Positions 1 to 5,897 of a stretch of 8,844 nt of DNA are shown here, piece after piece. The DNA is from Thermoplasmata archaeon. Its GTDB lineage: Archaea > Thermoplasmatota > Thermoplasmata > SG8-5. Under the pieces are notes generated by a model. The model was not told where the DNA came from. It made no database searches and saw nothing but the letters and a program-made list of their open reading frames with translations. Positions within the stretch are counted from its first letter, which is position 1. Every line of letters begins with the position of its first letter. The translations under genes and the position numbers were made by a program. The stretch is taken from positions 1 through 8,844 of the forward strand of contig JAUSPR010000143.1 of the NCBI GenBank assembly GCA_030655715.1, given 5' to 3'.

Positions 1-60
1 TAACTTCTGTTGTTCTGGAATACAGATTCATTATTTAGAGAATGAGATTCAACAAGTACT

Positions 61-135
61 GTAAACTACCAGCCCCTTAAGTAGCTGGAGTTAGCACATG
101 AAATTGATGCCAGACAAATCGGGCTGGGAGTTTAC
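61..135 (+). repeat. 15-bp inverted repeat with a competing third arm; possible RNA structure
   Basis: Bases 61-75 and 121-135 are inverted repeats pairing at 14 of 15 positions; the single mismatch is A68 opposite G128. A third segment, GCTGG-AGTT at 84-92, can also pair with the left arm (64-67 plus 69-73, with A68 bulged), so two mutually exclusive hairpins are possible. No ORF with a credible start covers this stretch. Bases 2-64 could be read as the tail of a protein entering from outside the window (open frame to a TAA at 62-64), but nothing supports this. The element could be a small RNA, a 5' regulatory leader or the end of a mobile element lying to the left. Strand is uncertain, though the terminator just downstream favours plus. 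Confidence 0.5.
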
Positions 136-160
136 CATATGGCAGTTGCATACCTGACTT

Positions 161-186
161 ATCGAAGCTAATTGGCTTCGATTTTT
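161..186 (+). terminator. Hairpin plus T-run terminator
   Basis: ATCGAAGC (161-168) and GCTTCGAT (175-182) form a perfect 8-bp stem with a 6-base loop, followed by a run of five T (182-186). Transcription entering from the left, including the paired region at 61-135, would plausibly stop here. The hairpin also makes the TTG-initiated reading frame starting at 172 unlikely to be a gene. Confidence 0.6.
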
Positions 187-188
187 GA

Positions 189-283
189 TGCACATATATT
201 CACGGTATGCAACGATGGATCGACGACTGTTTATGCCGATTCATCTCAGTCCCGCAGGGCTGGGCTTTCTCGGCATATGTGCA
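189..283 (+). ncRNA. Candidate structured RNA (nested stems), identity unknown
   Basis: An outer stem pairs TGCACAT (189-195) with ATGTGCA (277-283). Directly stacked on its 3' side is an inner stem, ATGCCGA (233-239) with TCGGCAT (270-276). Inside that is a small hairpin, CAG-t-CCC / GGG-CTG (247-262). The 3' halves of the two long stems are contiguous, as expected for coaxial stacking, and about 37 unpaired bases lie on the 5' side between them. I do not recognise an RNA family. It could be a free-standing small RNA or an upstream element of the gene at 422. No promoter is clear, and the preceding terminator at 161-186 suggests it is not part of the same transcript as the 61-135 element. 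Confidence 0.35.
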
Positions 284-421
284 GTAAAGATCGATTATGC
301 TGGAAATCCGTGAAATTCCTTACAATTTGTGAAGGAGGGTTGAAAGAGATGCTGATTTATTACATATCAAAATCAATTTAAACCTTACCGGGAATTCAGG
401 TGTAATAGGAGTGGTGACAAA

Positions 422-865
422 ATGCACATACTTTCGGAAGAAGAAAAAGCCTACATATTAGAAGCGGGAGAACGCTGGGACGGAAAAACGGTTTATGACA
501 GAATCAAAGGAATAAACAAAAATGCCAATGAAGCGGTTGAAGAACTGATATGGCTTTTTGAGAACATGGAAAACATCAGGGGTTGCCTTGACCGAGAATT
601 CAAGAGTAAATACGGAGATCCGAAAAGACGCTGGGAAGGCAAAGATTCACCACAACGCTCATCATTTAAATCTTACAACATTATTTCCCAGGACAATATA
701 GAGAAACTATTGAAGCTGTACATCATCGAATCAGAGGATATCAAGAGGTCTATGAGACACCCCAGGTGGAGAAAAGATGATGTTGTAAGGGTGGAAAAAA
801 GTGTGGAGGAATTGAAGGAATCTTTGATTTCTATGATATCCGGGGTCAAGTTGAAGTTTGATTGA
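422..865 (+). CDS. Hypothetical protein, 147 residues, mostly helical
   Basis: I do not recognise this protein. It is small, soluble and highly charged, with long stretches expected to be helical (about residues 5-60 and 90-145) and no signal peptide, membrane segment or cysteine motif. A lysine/arginine-rich central part (about residues 60-80) and the RHPRWRKDD stretch near 112-120 could contact nucleic acid, but that is only a guess. The start is supported by a GGTGA ribosome-binding element at 413-417, four bases before the ATG. A weak AT-rich element near 373-383 could be its promoter. It stands alone: structured DNA lies upstream and a tRNA gene on the same strand begins 113 bases downstream. 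Coding potential is credible because the reading frame is long, has a good ribosome site and keeps a natural residue composition. Confidence 0.75.
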   Translation: MHILSEEEKAYILEAGERWDGKTVYDRIKGINKNANEAVEELIWLFENMENIRGCLDREFKSKYGDPKRRWEGKDSPQRSSFKSYNIISQDNIEKLLKLYIIESEDIKRSMRHPRWRKDDVVRVEKSVEELKESLISMISGVKLKFD

Positions 866-944
866 GATTGAAAATAGGGGGAAGGAATAAGAGTTGCCCA
901 ATCTCAAACGCCAGAACCCATGAGAAATTTTAAGAAGGACAGCG

Positions 945-951
945 CTTTATG
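945..951 (+). promoter_or_regulatory. Possible TATA element for tRNA-Glu
   Basis: GCTTTATG lies about 28 bases upstream of the first base of the mature tRNA, where an archaeal TATA box would place the transcript start at or just before the tRNA. The match to TTTATATA is only partial, and an alternative AT-rich stretch (AAATTTTAAG) lies farther upstream at about 925-934. Confidence 0.3.
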
Positions 952-978
952 CGGCCTGCCAACTTGGTCAAACGCAAT

Positions 979-1053
979 GCTCCCGTAGTGTAGACCGGCC
1001 AATCATTCCAGCCTTTCGAGCTGGGGACTCGGGTTCGAATCCCGACGGGAGCA
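979..1053 (+). tRNA. tRNA-Glu, anticodon UUC
   Basis: A full cloverleaf can be drawn. The acceptor arm GCTCCCG (979-985) pairs with CGGGAGC (1046-1052), with A1053 as discriminator. The anticodon stem CCAGC/GCTGG encloses the loop CTTTCGA with anticodon TTC, and the T-arm TCGGG/CCCGA encloses TTCGAAT. The TAGTGTAG D-arm entry and the CCGGCCAATCAT segment match archaeal tRNA-Glu as I remember it. The 3' CCA is not encoded (the DNA continues TTATT), which is common in archaea and requires a CCA-adding enzyme. No intron is present. tRNA genes are frequent integration sites, but no second copy of the 3' end was found in this window. Confidence 0.95.
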
Positions 1054-1064
1054 TTATTCTTTGA

Positions 1065-1127
1065 CTGGCTATTTTTCAATTTGGGGGAAAAATGTATCTG
1101 GCTATTGCCAAAAAACATACTGGCTAT
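1065..1127 (+). repeat. Three direct copies of CTGGCTAT downstream of the tRNA
   Basis: CTGGCTAT occurs at 1065-1072, 1098-1105 and 1120-1127, and a near-copy CTGGCTGA occurs at 1210-1217. All are on the same strand, just past the tRNA gene. Spacing is irregular (33 and 22 bases start to start), so this is not a CRISPR array. They may be remnants of small duplications or protein-binding sites in the tRNA trailer. Confidence 0.5.
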
Positions 1128-1144
1128 GCTGAACTTCAAAATGC

Positions 1145-1170
1145 GGAGTCGTCTCTCCCCTTTTTTTCTT
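1145..1170 (+). terminator. T-run terminator after tRNA-Glu
   Basis: GGAG (1145-1148) can pair with CTCC (1155-1158), followed by two C and seven T (1161-1167) and then CTT. A T-run of this length is sufficient for archaeal termination even though the stem is short. Its flank resembles the terminator at 1253-1280: both read GCGG, a purine, G, then TCGT, then CCCC and a T-run with an internal C. Confidence 0.5.
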
Positions 1171-1185
1171 TAATATTTGTGGATC

Positions 1186-1280
1186 CAGCCGAGATTACTT
1201 CGGAACCCACTGGCTGAAATTTAGTTCACTCGTGAGTTAACTTTCGGAAAGCGGGGTAAATCGTCCCCTTTTTTCTTTTT
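1186..1280 (+). ncRNA. Candidate small structured RNA ending in a terminator
   Basis: Several short stems are packed in about 95 bases: CCGA/TCGG (1189-1192 with 1200-1203) or alternatively CAGCC/GGCTG (1186-1190 with 1212-1216); a 20-base hairpin at 1223-1242 (AGTT-C-ACT, loop CGTG, AGT-T-AACT); CTTT/AAAG at 1241-1251, which competes with it; and a final GGGG/CCCC stem (1253-1256 with 1265-1268) followed by six T. No open frame of interest lies here. The AT-rich stretch at 1170-1178 could be a weak promoter, or the RNA could arise by readthrough from the tRNA. No box C/D or H/ACA motif is visible, and the family is unknown. Confidence 0.35.
1253..1280 (+). terminator. GC stem plus T-run terminator
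   Basis: GGGG (1253-1256) pairs with CCCC (1265-1268) over an 8-base loop, followed immediately by TTTTTT, C and TTTTT. It closes the candidate RNA at 1186-1280 and acts as a second stop signal behind the tRNA gene. Confidence 0.55.
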
Positions 1281-1284
1281 ACAT

Positions 1285-1290
1285 AAAAAA
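1285..1290 (-). terminator. T-run likely ending the minus-strand regulator operon
   Basis: Read on the minus strand this is a run of six T about 90 bases beyond the stop codon of the zinc-ribbon gene. No strong hairpin precedes it. Archaeal termination needs mainly a T-rich stretch, so it is a reasonable but weak end point for the minus-strand transcript. It lies a few bases from the T-run that stops plus-strand transcription, so the two units converge here. Confidence 0.3.
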
Positions 1291-1379
1291 TTAGCGACAC
1301 TTATTTATATTTCAATCTGTGCAAACCATAGACATGTGTCACCCTTTTGCGACATAACCTGTATTCTGTTTAAATTTCT

Positions 1380-1556
1380 TCACTCCACCTTAAACTTCGT
1401 CCCACACGATTGGCATTGATATAAGTTGTAATCCAGTTTCTCCAACTTCCCCGAGCACTCAGGGCACCGCTCCCCATCCCCAAGCTCAGCCATAGCCAAT
1501 ATGACCAGAGCGCCTTCGGGGCTCGCCATCCAACTCAGGTCTCCGAAACAGCCCAT
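1380..1556 (-). CDS. Small zinc-ribbon protein, 58 residues
   Basis: Two CxxC knuckles, CPEC at residues 31-34 and CQSC at 48-51, are separated by 13 residues and followed by G-T-K-F-K near the C-terminus. This is the pattern of a rubredoxin-like zinc ribbon that binds one zinc ion and usually supports protein or nucleic-acid contact. The N-terminal 30 residues are different: a mildly hydrophobic stretch (GALVILAMAE, 15-24) that may be a helix or may mean the true start is an internal Met. Met10 (start at 1529) and Met22 (start at 1493) are alternatives, and none has a strong ribosome site. The gene lies 43 bases downstream of the CARF regulator on the same strand, so the two are probably co-transcribed. 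The specific role is unknown. Confidence 0.65.
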   Translation of the reverse strand: MGCFGDLSWMASPEGALVILAMAELGDGERCPECSGKLEKLDYNLYQCQSCGTKFKVE

Positions 1557-1599
1557 GTGTGTTCAATAGGTGGAAAGGGTATTTGAGATTTCCTATCTC

Positions 1600-2349
1600 T
1601 CACTCGAATACCTTCAACGCCACCGCTCCTGCCTCTGTGAGCTCGTACTTCCCCCTCGTCAATGGTGCTAACCAGCCTCTCCCCAGCCACTTGTCTAAGA
1701 ACCGCCTGCGGTATTTCATCTTGGCATTTTGTGTCACATGATTTCTATCATCAAAGACATCTAACAGCAATCCTTCGCCGGCCATGGCTTTTATTACGCG
1801 TGTGTCGGTAGTCAAACCTGCCTGCTTCTTGATGTCGTTCCAGACCCTGAGACCTTTCACAAGTTCGTCCTCTGGCCTCTCAATATTGAAAGTAGGCAAC
1901 TCGAAAGGCTCATGGACAGCCGTTGAAATTCCTATCGGTTTCCCATCCTTGAAATATGCTTCCGGAGGAATCAGGTAATCTATTGTGCCGCAGAAGAATG
2001 GCTGAGCATTTTCCATCATGCATCCGACCATGGCGGCTGCTGAGAACGCGGGTGGACCGGTGATATCGACAAATGTGACATTGCCTTCTAATCTCTCTTT
2101 CCTCAATATGGACAGAACTTCTTTCAATGAGTCTTGGAACTTGTAAACGGTAGTTTCAACAACAGTATAATCTATTGTCTGTGGTATGTGAAATTCTATT
2201 TCTTTCTTGAATTCTTGATATGCCTTGGATTTGGTCATAGCAAGCATGTAAATTTTGTCCGGACGATAGTGCTCTATCGCTTTTAGGGGCTTTTGCACCT
2301 CATAAGTCAGACACATCACCAGCACTCTCAGATTAGATTTTACAGGCAC
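1600..2349 (-). CDS. CARF-domain winged-helix transcriptional regulator
   Basis: This 249-residue protein has a Rossmann-like N-terminal domain and a C-terminal DNA-binding domain. The first strand LRVLVMCLTYE (7-17) and the DITG-PP-AFSAAA segment (95-106) correspond to the two ligand-contact regions of CARF domains, the sensors of cyclic oligoadenylate in type III CRISPR signalling. Overall it resembles the Csa3 and HFX_2341 regulator groups. Residues about 165-249 look like a winged helix, with a recognition region around KYRRRFLDKWLGRGWL and a wing at TRGKYELTEAG. The start codon is GTG; a later start would remove the first beta strand. It is transcribed divergently from the nuclease operon, and its start codon lies inside an inverted repeat, suggesting autoregulation. 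The canonical GGT after DxT is GPP here, so the ligand may differ or be absent. Confidence 0.75.
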   Translation of the reverse strand: MPVKSNLRVLVMCLTYEVQKPLKAIEHYRPDKIYMLAMTKSKAYQEFKKEIEFHIPQTIDYTVVETTVYKFQDSLKEVLSILRKERLEGNVTFVDITGPPAFSAAAMVGCMMENAQPFFCGTIDYLIPPEAYFKDGKPIGISTAVHEPFELPTFNIERPEDELVKGLRVWNDIKKQAGLTTDTRVIKAMAGEGLLLDVFDDRNHVTQNAKMKYRRRFLDKWLGRGWLAPLTRGKYELTEAGAVALKVFE

Positions 2350-2378
2350 GTTATCACAACTATAACGACCATAACGTG
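2347..2378. promoter_or_regulatory. Candidate operator: inverted repeat with ATAACG half-sites
   Basis: CACGTTAT (2347-2354) and ATAACGTG (2371-2378) are perfect 8-bp inverted repeats. A third half-site, ATAACG at 2362-2367, repeats directly after three bases at 2371-2376. The left arm includes the regulator's GTG start codon and the right arm ends 6 bases from the TATA box. A dimeric winged-helix regulator bound here could repress its own gene and alter use of the divergent promoter. That the adjacent CARF protein binds it is an inference. Confidence 0.6.
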
Positions 2379-2384
2379 ATAGAG

Positions 2385-2392
2385 TATATAAT
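2385..2392. promoter_or_regulatory. TATA box, potentially shared by both divergent units
   Basis: TATATAAT is a good archaeal TATA element and is nearly palindromic. Reading plus, a transcript start about 25 bases away falls near 2413, a few bases before the ribosome site of the 112-residue gene. Reading minus, it falls near 2363, giving a leader of about 14 bases for the CARF gene. No second TATA element is evident in the 75-base gap between the two genes. Confidence 0.6.
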
Positions 2393-2424
2393 CTTGCCGA
2401 ACCTAATCATTCATGGAGGAAAAC

Positions 2425-2763
2425 ATGACAAAGGACAGAAACCAGACCAAGCGTGTGCTGCCAGAGGCGATATCGGATAAATTCCGAACACTGGCTGTGG
2501 AGATGCGGATGAGGCCCAGGCCCATTGCCCAAGATGGGGAAGAGACAATAAACATATCCGAGGGGCTGGCAACCGTGCTGAATGCAGGTGGATCAAAGTG
2601 GTTCGAGCAAGGCATGATGTTCCAGCTCTCTCGGAGGTTCATATCGGCCAGAAAAATCGAGATAAAGCCAATGAAATACAGGGGCTCGGGCAACCACCAC
2701 AAGTTCCTCGTGGTAATTCACGACGGGATGATCTGCAGGGCAGAGGGGGGTGCTGCCCTATGA
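2425..2763 (+). CDS. Hypothetical protein, 112 residues, first gene of the nuclease operon
   Basis: I do not recognise this protein. It is basic, with an arginine-rich stretch (EMRMRPRPI, about residues 26-34) and a C-terminal half that looks like alternating strands (FISARKIEIKPMKY, KFLVVIHDGMICRA). It has no signal peptide, membrane segment or metal-binding motif. The ATG at 2425 is preferred because GGAGG (2415-2419) stands five bases before it. An in-frame ATG at 2413 lies almost exactly where the TATA box predicts the transcript start, so a leaderless 116-residue form is possible. Its stop codon overlaps the next start in the sequence ATGA, implying translational coupling. Its place at the head of a CARF-linked operon suggests an accessory or regulatory subunit, but no function can be assigned. 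Confidence 0.75.
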   Translation: MTKDRNQTKRVLPEAISDKFRTLAVEMRMRPRPIAQDGEETINISEGLATVLNAGGSKWFEQGMMFQLSRRFISARKIEIKPMKYRGSGNHHKFLVVIHDGMICRAEGGAAL

Positions 2764-2873
2764 AACGCGAGCAGAACCAGGATTCCACGAATGAAAAAAG
2801 CCAAAGCAGGCTACAGCACCTTATTCCGGTGCCCGAATCGACATTCGACAACAATGAAATTAATAGTAGGTGA
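2760..2873 (+). CDS. Micro-ORF, 37 residues, coupled to both neighbours
   Basis: The ATG at 2760 overlaps the previous stop (ATGA), and a purine-rich GAGGGGGGTG lies about seven bases upstream as a ribosome site. The product is polar and charged, rich in Asn, Gln, Ser, Glu and Lys, with only a short hydrophobic patch (LIPVP at 21-25); it is probably unfolded alone. Its stop codon lies within the ribosome site (AGGTGA) of the helicase gene, which begins five bases later. It may be a real small subunit or mainly a translational bridge between the first gene and the helicase. It is below the length used by many gene finders. No homologue is known to me. Confidence 0.45.
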   Translation: MKREQNQDSTNEKSQSRLQHLIPVPESTFDNNEINSR

Positions 2874-2878
2874 GCAAT

Positions 2879-5800
2879 ATGGAAACGAGCAACGGGGGCG
2901 GTAAAATCGCGGATTTATTCAAGGAATTGAATGAGAGCCAGAAGGAAGCAGTAAAGAATGTTAACAAGCCATTGCTGGTTTTTGCCGGTCCGGGGACTGG
3001 AAAGACAAGAGTGACTACTACCAAAGTGGCATACCTTATCAGCGAGTTAAATCTCAAGCCTGAAGAGGTTCTGGCTTTGACATTCACAACCAAGGCTGCC
3101 GAAGAGATGAAGGAACGGGTCGAAGAACTTCTGCCTGGAAAACCAGGAATAAGGATTTCAACATTCCATTCCTTTTGCAATGAGATAATTGGAGAGAACT
3201 TTCTCGAATTGGGGGTAAATGCAGGTAAAACTGTGATTAGAGACCCATACCAGCAGACATTTCTTTTATCAGCCCTGAATGACCTTGGGCTGGAGAAGAT
3301 AGAGGTTCCAAGGGACCCGACTGACTTGGCCAAGACATTTCAGGGAACAATAGCCAGATTCAAACAGGAAAATATTTCAATTGAGAGATTGGAAAAATTC
3401 CTTGAGGAAAAGGCCGAGAGTGATGAAGAACGAATTCCATATCTCAGGGACCTTGCCAAGGCGTATAGGGCCTATGAAGAGTTCAAGCTCGACAAAGGTC
3501 TAATCGATTACGGGGACATGCAGCTGCTGGCCCTTAAGCTATTTGAAAAACATCCAGACATTCTAAAATTCTACCAAGAAAAGTACAAGTACATCATTGT
3601 CGATGAATTTCAGGACACCGATTTGATTCAGCTGAAGATACTATTCAAACTTGCTCCGAAAGGTAACATCACAATAGTAGGCGATGACGACCAATCCATC
3701 TACAGGTTCAGGGGCGCTTACCTGACCAACGTCCATGAGTTCAAGGAGTTCTACTCCAAGCAGGGAATCAAGGTTGAAAGCATCGTTGTGGACATCAACT
3801 ACCGTTGCACCCGTAACATCCAGACAGTCGCGACCAACCTGATAAGGAACAACCCGGACCGTGAAGATAAGAAAATTGTAACAGAGAAGGCTGAGGGTGA
3901 CCTGGTTGCCATAGGCAAGTACCCAACAGATCTGGACCAGGCCTTCGGTGTGGTGAACCAGATTAAAGAATTGAATGCTTCCGGCATTGAATATCAGGAC
4001 ATTGCGATTCTTGTTAGACGAAGGATTGATGCGCTTCCGATTATCGAAGTAATGGAGAACTCAAAAATTCCTTTTGAAATTATCGGTTCCAGGGAATACT
4101 TTGTCCAGCCGATTGTCAAGGCTGTTATGTCATATATGAGGTTCTTCGGAGACCCACATCTTAATTCTCCTTCTCTGGGGGGCATTCTGTTGAGACCGGT
4201 GCATGGCATTCGACCAGGTGAGGTCCAGGCACTCGGAAGATTTGCCAAGGACAACGACAGGATTACATTGTGGGAGGCCCTTAGTCGATTAGATGGATAT
4301 CCTGGGGAAAAAACCCATCTTGTAACTTTCAAAGCCGAGATGGACAGATTGTTCATCGTACTCGGTGACAAGGGAATTGCAGAATTCGTGAGGGCAGTGC
4401 TGTTCAGCAAGGACTTCTTCAAGCTGGAGCTTGCCAGAAAGAACACGGACAATGTACGGCTCCTGAATTATTTCTTCAAACTGACATCCGAGTACCTGGA
4501 AATCTACCCCAAAGCCTCAATGGACGAATTTCTGTTCAACCTGGATGCACTTTCCAGGCTTGGCTTGGAAGACGATTCAGAAGACGCCGCAGGCGGCAAG
4601 GTAAAGCTCATGACCATCCATGGAGCAAAGGGCAAGGAGTTTCCTATAGTATTTTTGCCATGCCTGAATGAGAAACATCTTCCGAGCACATACAAAGCCT
4701 ACAAGATTGACATCCCGCCGGAACTCATAGAGGGCATACAGCCCACTGCCAGCCCTGAAGTGCTACATTTTCAAGAGGAAAGGCGGCTGTTCTATGTGGC
4801 CTGCACCCGGGCCAAGGAAAAGCTCTTTATTGCCTATTTTGACCGCAAAGTGCCAAACAAGGGCACCACTGCTGTCTCCCGATACTTAACGGAGATAATC
4901 GCTGCGGGAGAGGCCTTTGAGACGCAAGAGTACGGTGAGTTGGTCAAAGAGCTTGACAAGACATTCGATTCATTCAACCTAGCGGTCATGGACATGCTCG
5001 TGTCCAGCATGCACCGCGGGGATTACCAGGAAGCCATTGATGCAGTAACAGCCTATGCAAAGAGCATGGGCAATCCGATGAAAGGCATTGACGTGAATCA
5101 TAAGCTGAACCAAGAAGATTACAGAGCTAGGTTGAGATTGATAATCGATGAAGTTACTAAAGTGCATATCGAGAAGACCAGATATTCGCCCTCAAACCTG
5201 AAAATGTACGATAGTTGCCCACTTTCTTACTACTACCAGTATGTGTTGCTTATTCCTGGAAAACCAAAGACATTCTTCGAACTCGGCACGCTCACACACA
5301 AGGTAGTCGAGACCATCACCAGGAAGATCCAGATGGGGCAGAATATGACAGAAGTAGAAGCCCTGAAAGTGCTGGACAGCCTGTGGAAATCCTCAGTTTA
5401 CGATTCTGTGGACATGGAGAAGAAGGACCGAGCTGACGCCGAGAAGATGATCAAAGATTTCATCGCCCACCAAGCAGGTAAAACCACCAAGATTATTGGT
5501 CTCGAAGAATGGATGGAACTGGATTTTGATGGACGTAGAGTTGCAGGCAAAATAGACCGCATCGATGATAACGGCGAAACTCTGGAGGTCATTGACTACA
5601 AGAGCAGCAAGAACCAGACCTCAAGGCCGGAACTGAAGAAAGATTTCCAGATGGCCTTGTACTGGCTTGGTGCGGAAGCACGATATGGAAAGCCTGTGAA
5701 GCATGTTGGTCATTGGTACTTGCGCATGGACAAGGAGTGGATGGTCGAGCTGACTCCCGAGGAACTGAACGCTATCAGGGCCAGGGTCAAAGCGATAATT

Positions 5801-5887
5801 GAGAATGTGGAGAATGGAAAGTTCGAGGCGACACCTGACTACCAGGCGTGCAAGTGGTGCGATTACGGGGAGCTGTGCGGAAAGTAG
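2879..5887 (+). CDS. UvrD/PcrA-type SF1A helicase fused to RecB/Cas4-like Fe-S nuclease
   Basis: All helicase motifs are present. The Q-motif region ESQKEAV is at 19-25, Walker A AGPGTGKT at 36-43, motif Ia TFTTKAAEEM at 68-77, DEFQDTD at 242-248 (motif II) and GDDDQSIYRFRG at 268-279. Motif IV has YR at 308-309, TIHGAKGKEF is at 579-588, and RRLFYVACTRAKEKL at 635-649. This predicts ATP-driven 3'-to-5' DNA translocation. The C-terminal third is a PD-(D/E)XK nuclease: GTLTH (His807), GKIDR (Asp893), DYK (Asp906, Lys908) and QxxxY (Gln924, Tyr928). Cys780, Cys991, Cys994 and Cys1000 match the 4Fe-4S arrangement of AddB, AdnA and Cas4. The 1002-residue chain resembles AdnA. The ATG at 2879 is chosen because AGGTGA lies five bases upstream; a GTG at 2870 would add three residues. 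Likely role: processing of DNA ends in repair or defence. Confidence 0.9.
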   Translation: METSNGGGKIADLFKELNESQKEAVKNVNKPLLVFAGPGTGKTRVTTTKVAYLISELNLKPEEVLALTFTTKAAEEMKERVEELLPGKPGIRISTFHSFCNEIIGENFLELGVNAGKTVIRDPYQQTFLLSALNDLGLEKIEVPRDPTDLAKTFQGTIARFKQENISIERLEKFLEEKAESDEERIPYLRDLAKAYRAYEEFKLDKGLIDYGDMQLLALKLFEKHPDILKFYQEKYKYIIVDEFQDTDLIQLKILFKLAPKGNITIVGDDDQSIYRFRGAYLTNVHEFKEFYSKQGIKVESIVVDINYRCTRNIQTVATNLIRNNPDREDKKIVTEKAEGDLVAIGKYPTDLDQAFGVVNQIKELNASGIEYQDIAILVRRRIDALPIIEVMENSKIPFEIIGSREYFVQPIVKAVMSYMRFFGDPHLNSPSLGGILLRPVHGIRPGEVQALGRFAKDNDRITLWEALSRLDGYPGEKTHLVTFKAEMDRLFIVLGDKGIAEFVRAVLFSKDFFKLELARKNTDNVRLLNYFFKLTSEYLEIYPKASMDEFLFNLDALSRLGLEDDSEDAAGGKVKLMTIHGAKGKEFPIVFLPCLNEKHLPSTYKAYKIDIPPELIEGIQPTASPEVLHFQEERRLFYVACTRAKEKLFIAYFDRKVPNKGTTAVSRYLTEIIAAGEAFETQEYGELVKELDKTFDSFNLAVMDMLVSSMHRGDYQEAIDAVTAYAKSMGNPMKGIDVNHKLNQEDYRARLRLIIDEVTKVHIEKTRYSPSNLKMYDSCPLSYYYQYVLLIPGKPKTFFELGTLTHKVVETITRKIQMGQNMTEVEALKVLDSLWKSSVYDSVDMEKKDRADAEKMIKDFIAHQAGKTTKIIGLEEWMELDFDGRRVAGKIDRIDDNGETLEVIDYKSSKNQTSRPELKKDFQMALYWLGAEARYGKPVKHVGHWYLRMDKEWMVELTPEELNAIRARVKAIIENVENGKFEATPDYQACKWCDYGELCGK

Positions 5888-5897
5888 GAGGAATATA

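Noticed and set aside
172..381. A 69-residue plus-strand frame starting at TTG
   Set aside because: The start lies inside the loop of the terminator hairpin, there is no ribosome site, and the frame crosses the nested RNA stems.
349..381. A 10-codon ORF with GGAGGG nine bases upstream
   Set aside because: The ribosome-like site is good, but ten codons cannot be told from chance without conservation; it could be a leader peptide for the gene at 422.
979..1053. tRNA-Glu as an attachment site of an integrated element
   Set aside because: No integrase gene and no second copy of the tRNA 3' end were found in the window; an attachment partner outside it cannot be excluded.
1065..1127. CRISPR-like array
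   Set aside because: Repeats are only 8 bases long, spacing is irregular, and there are no cas genes.
930..1139. A 69-residue minus-strand frame
   Set aside because: It runs antisense through the complete tRNA-Glu gene and has no coding features.
5799..5897. N-terminal extension of the GIY-YIG protein into the helicase gene
   Set aside because: It overlaps the conserved cysteine end of the helicase in another frame, and the ATG at 5898 has a clear AGGAGG site.
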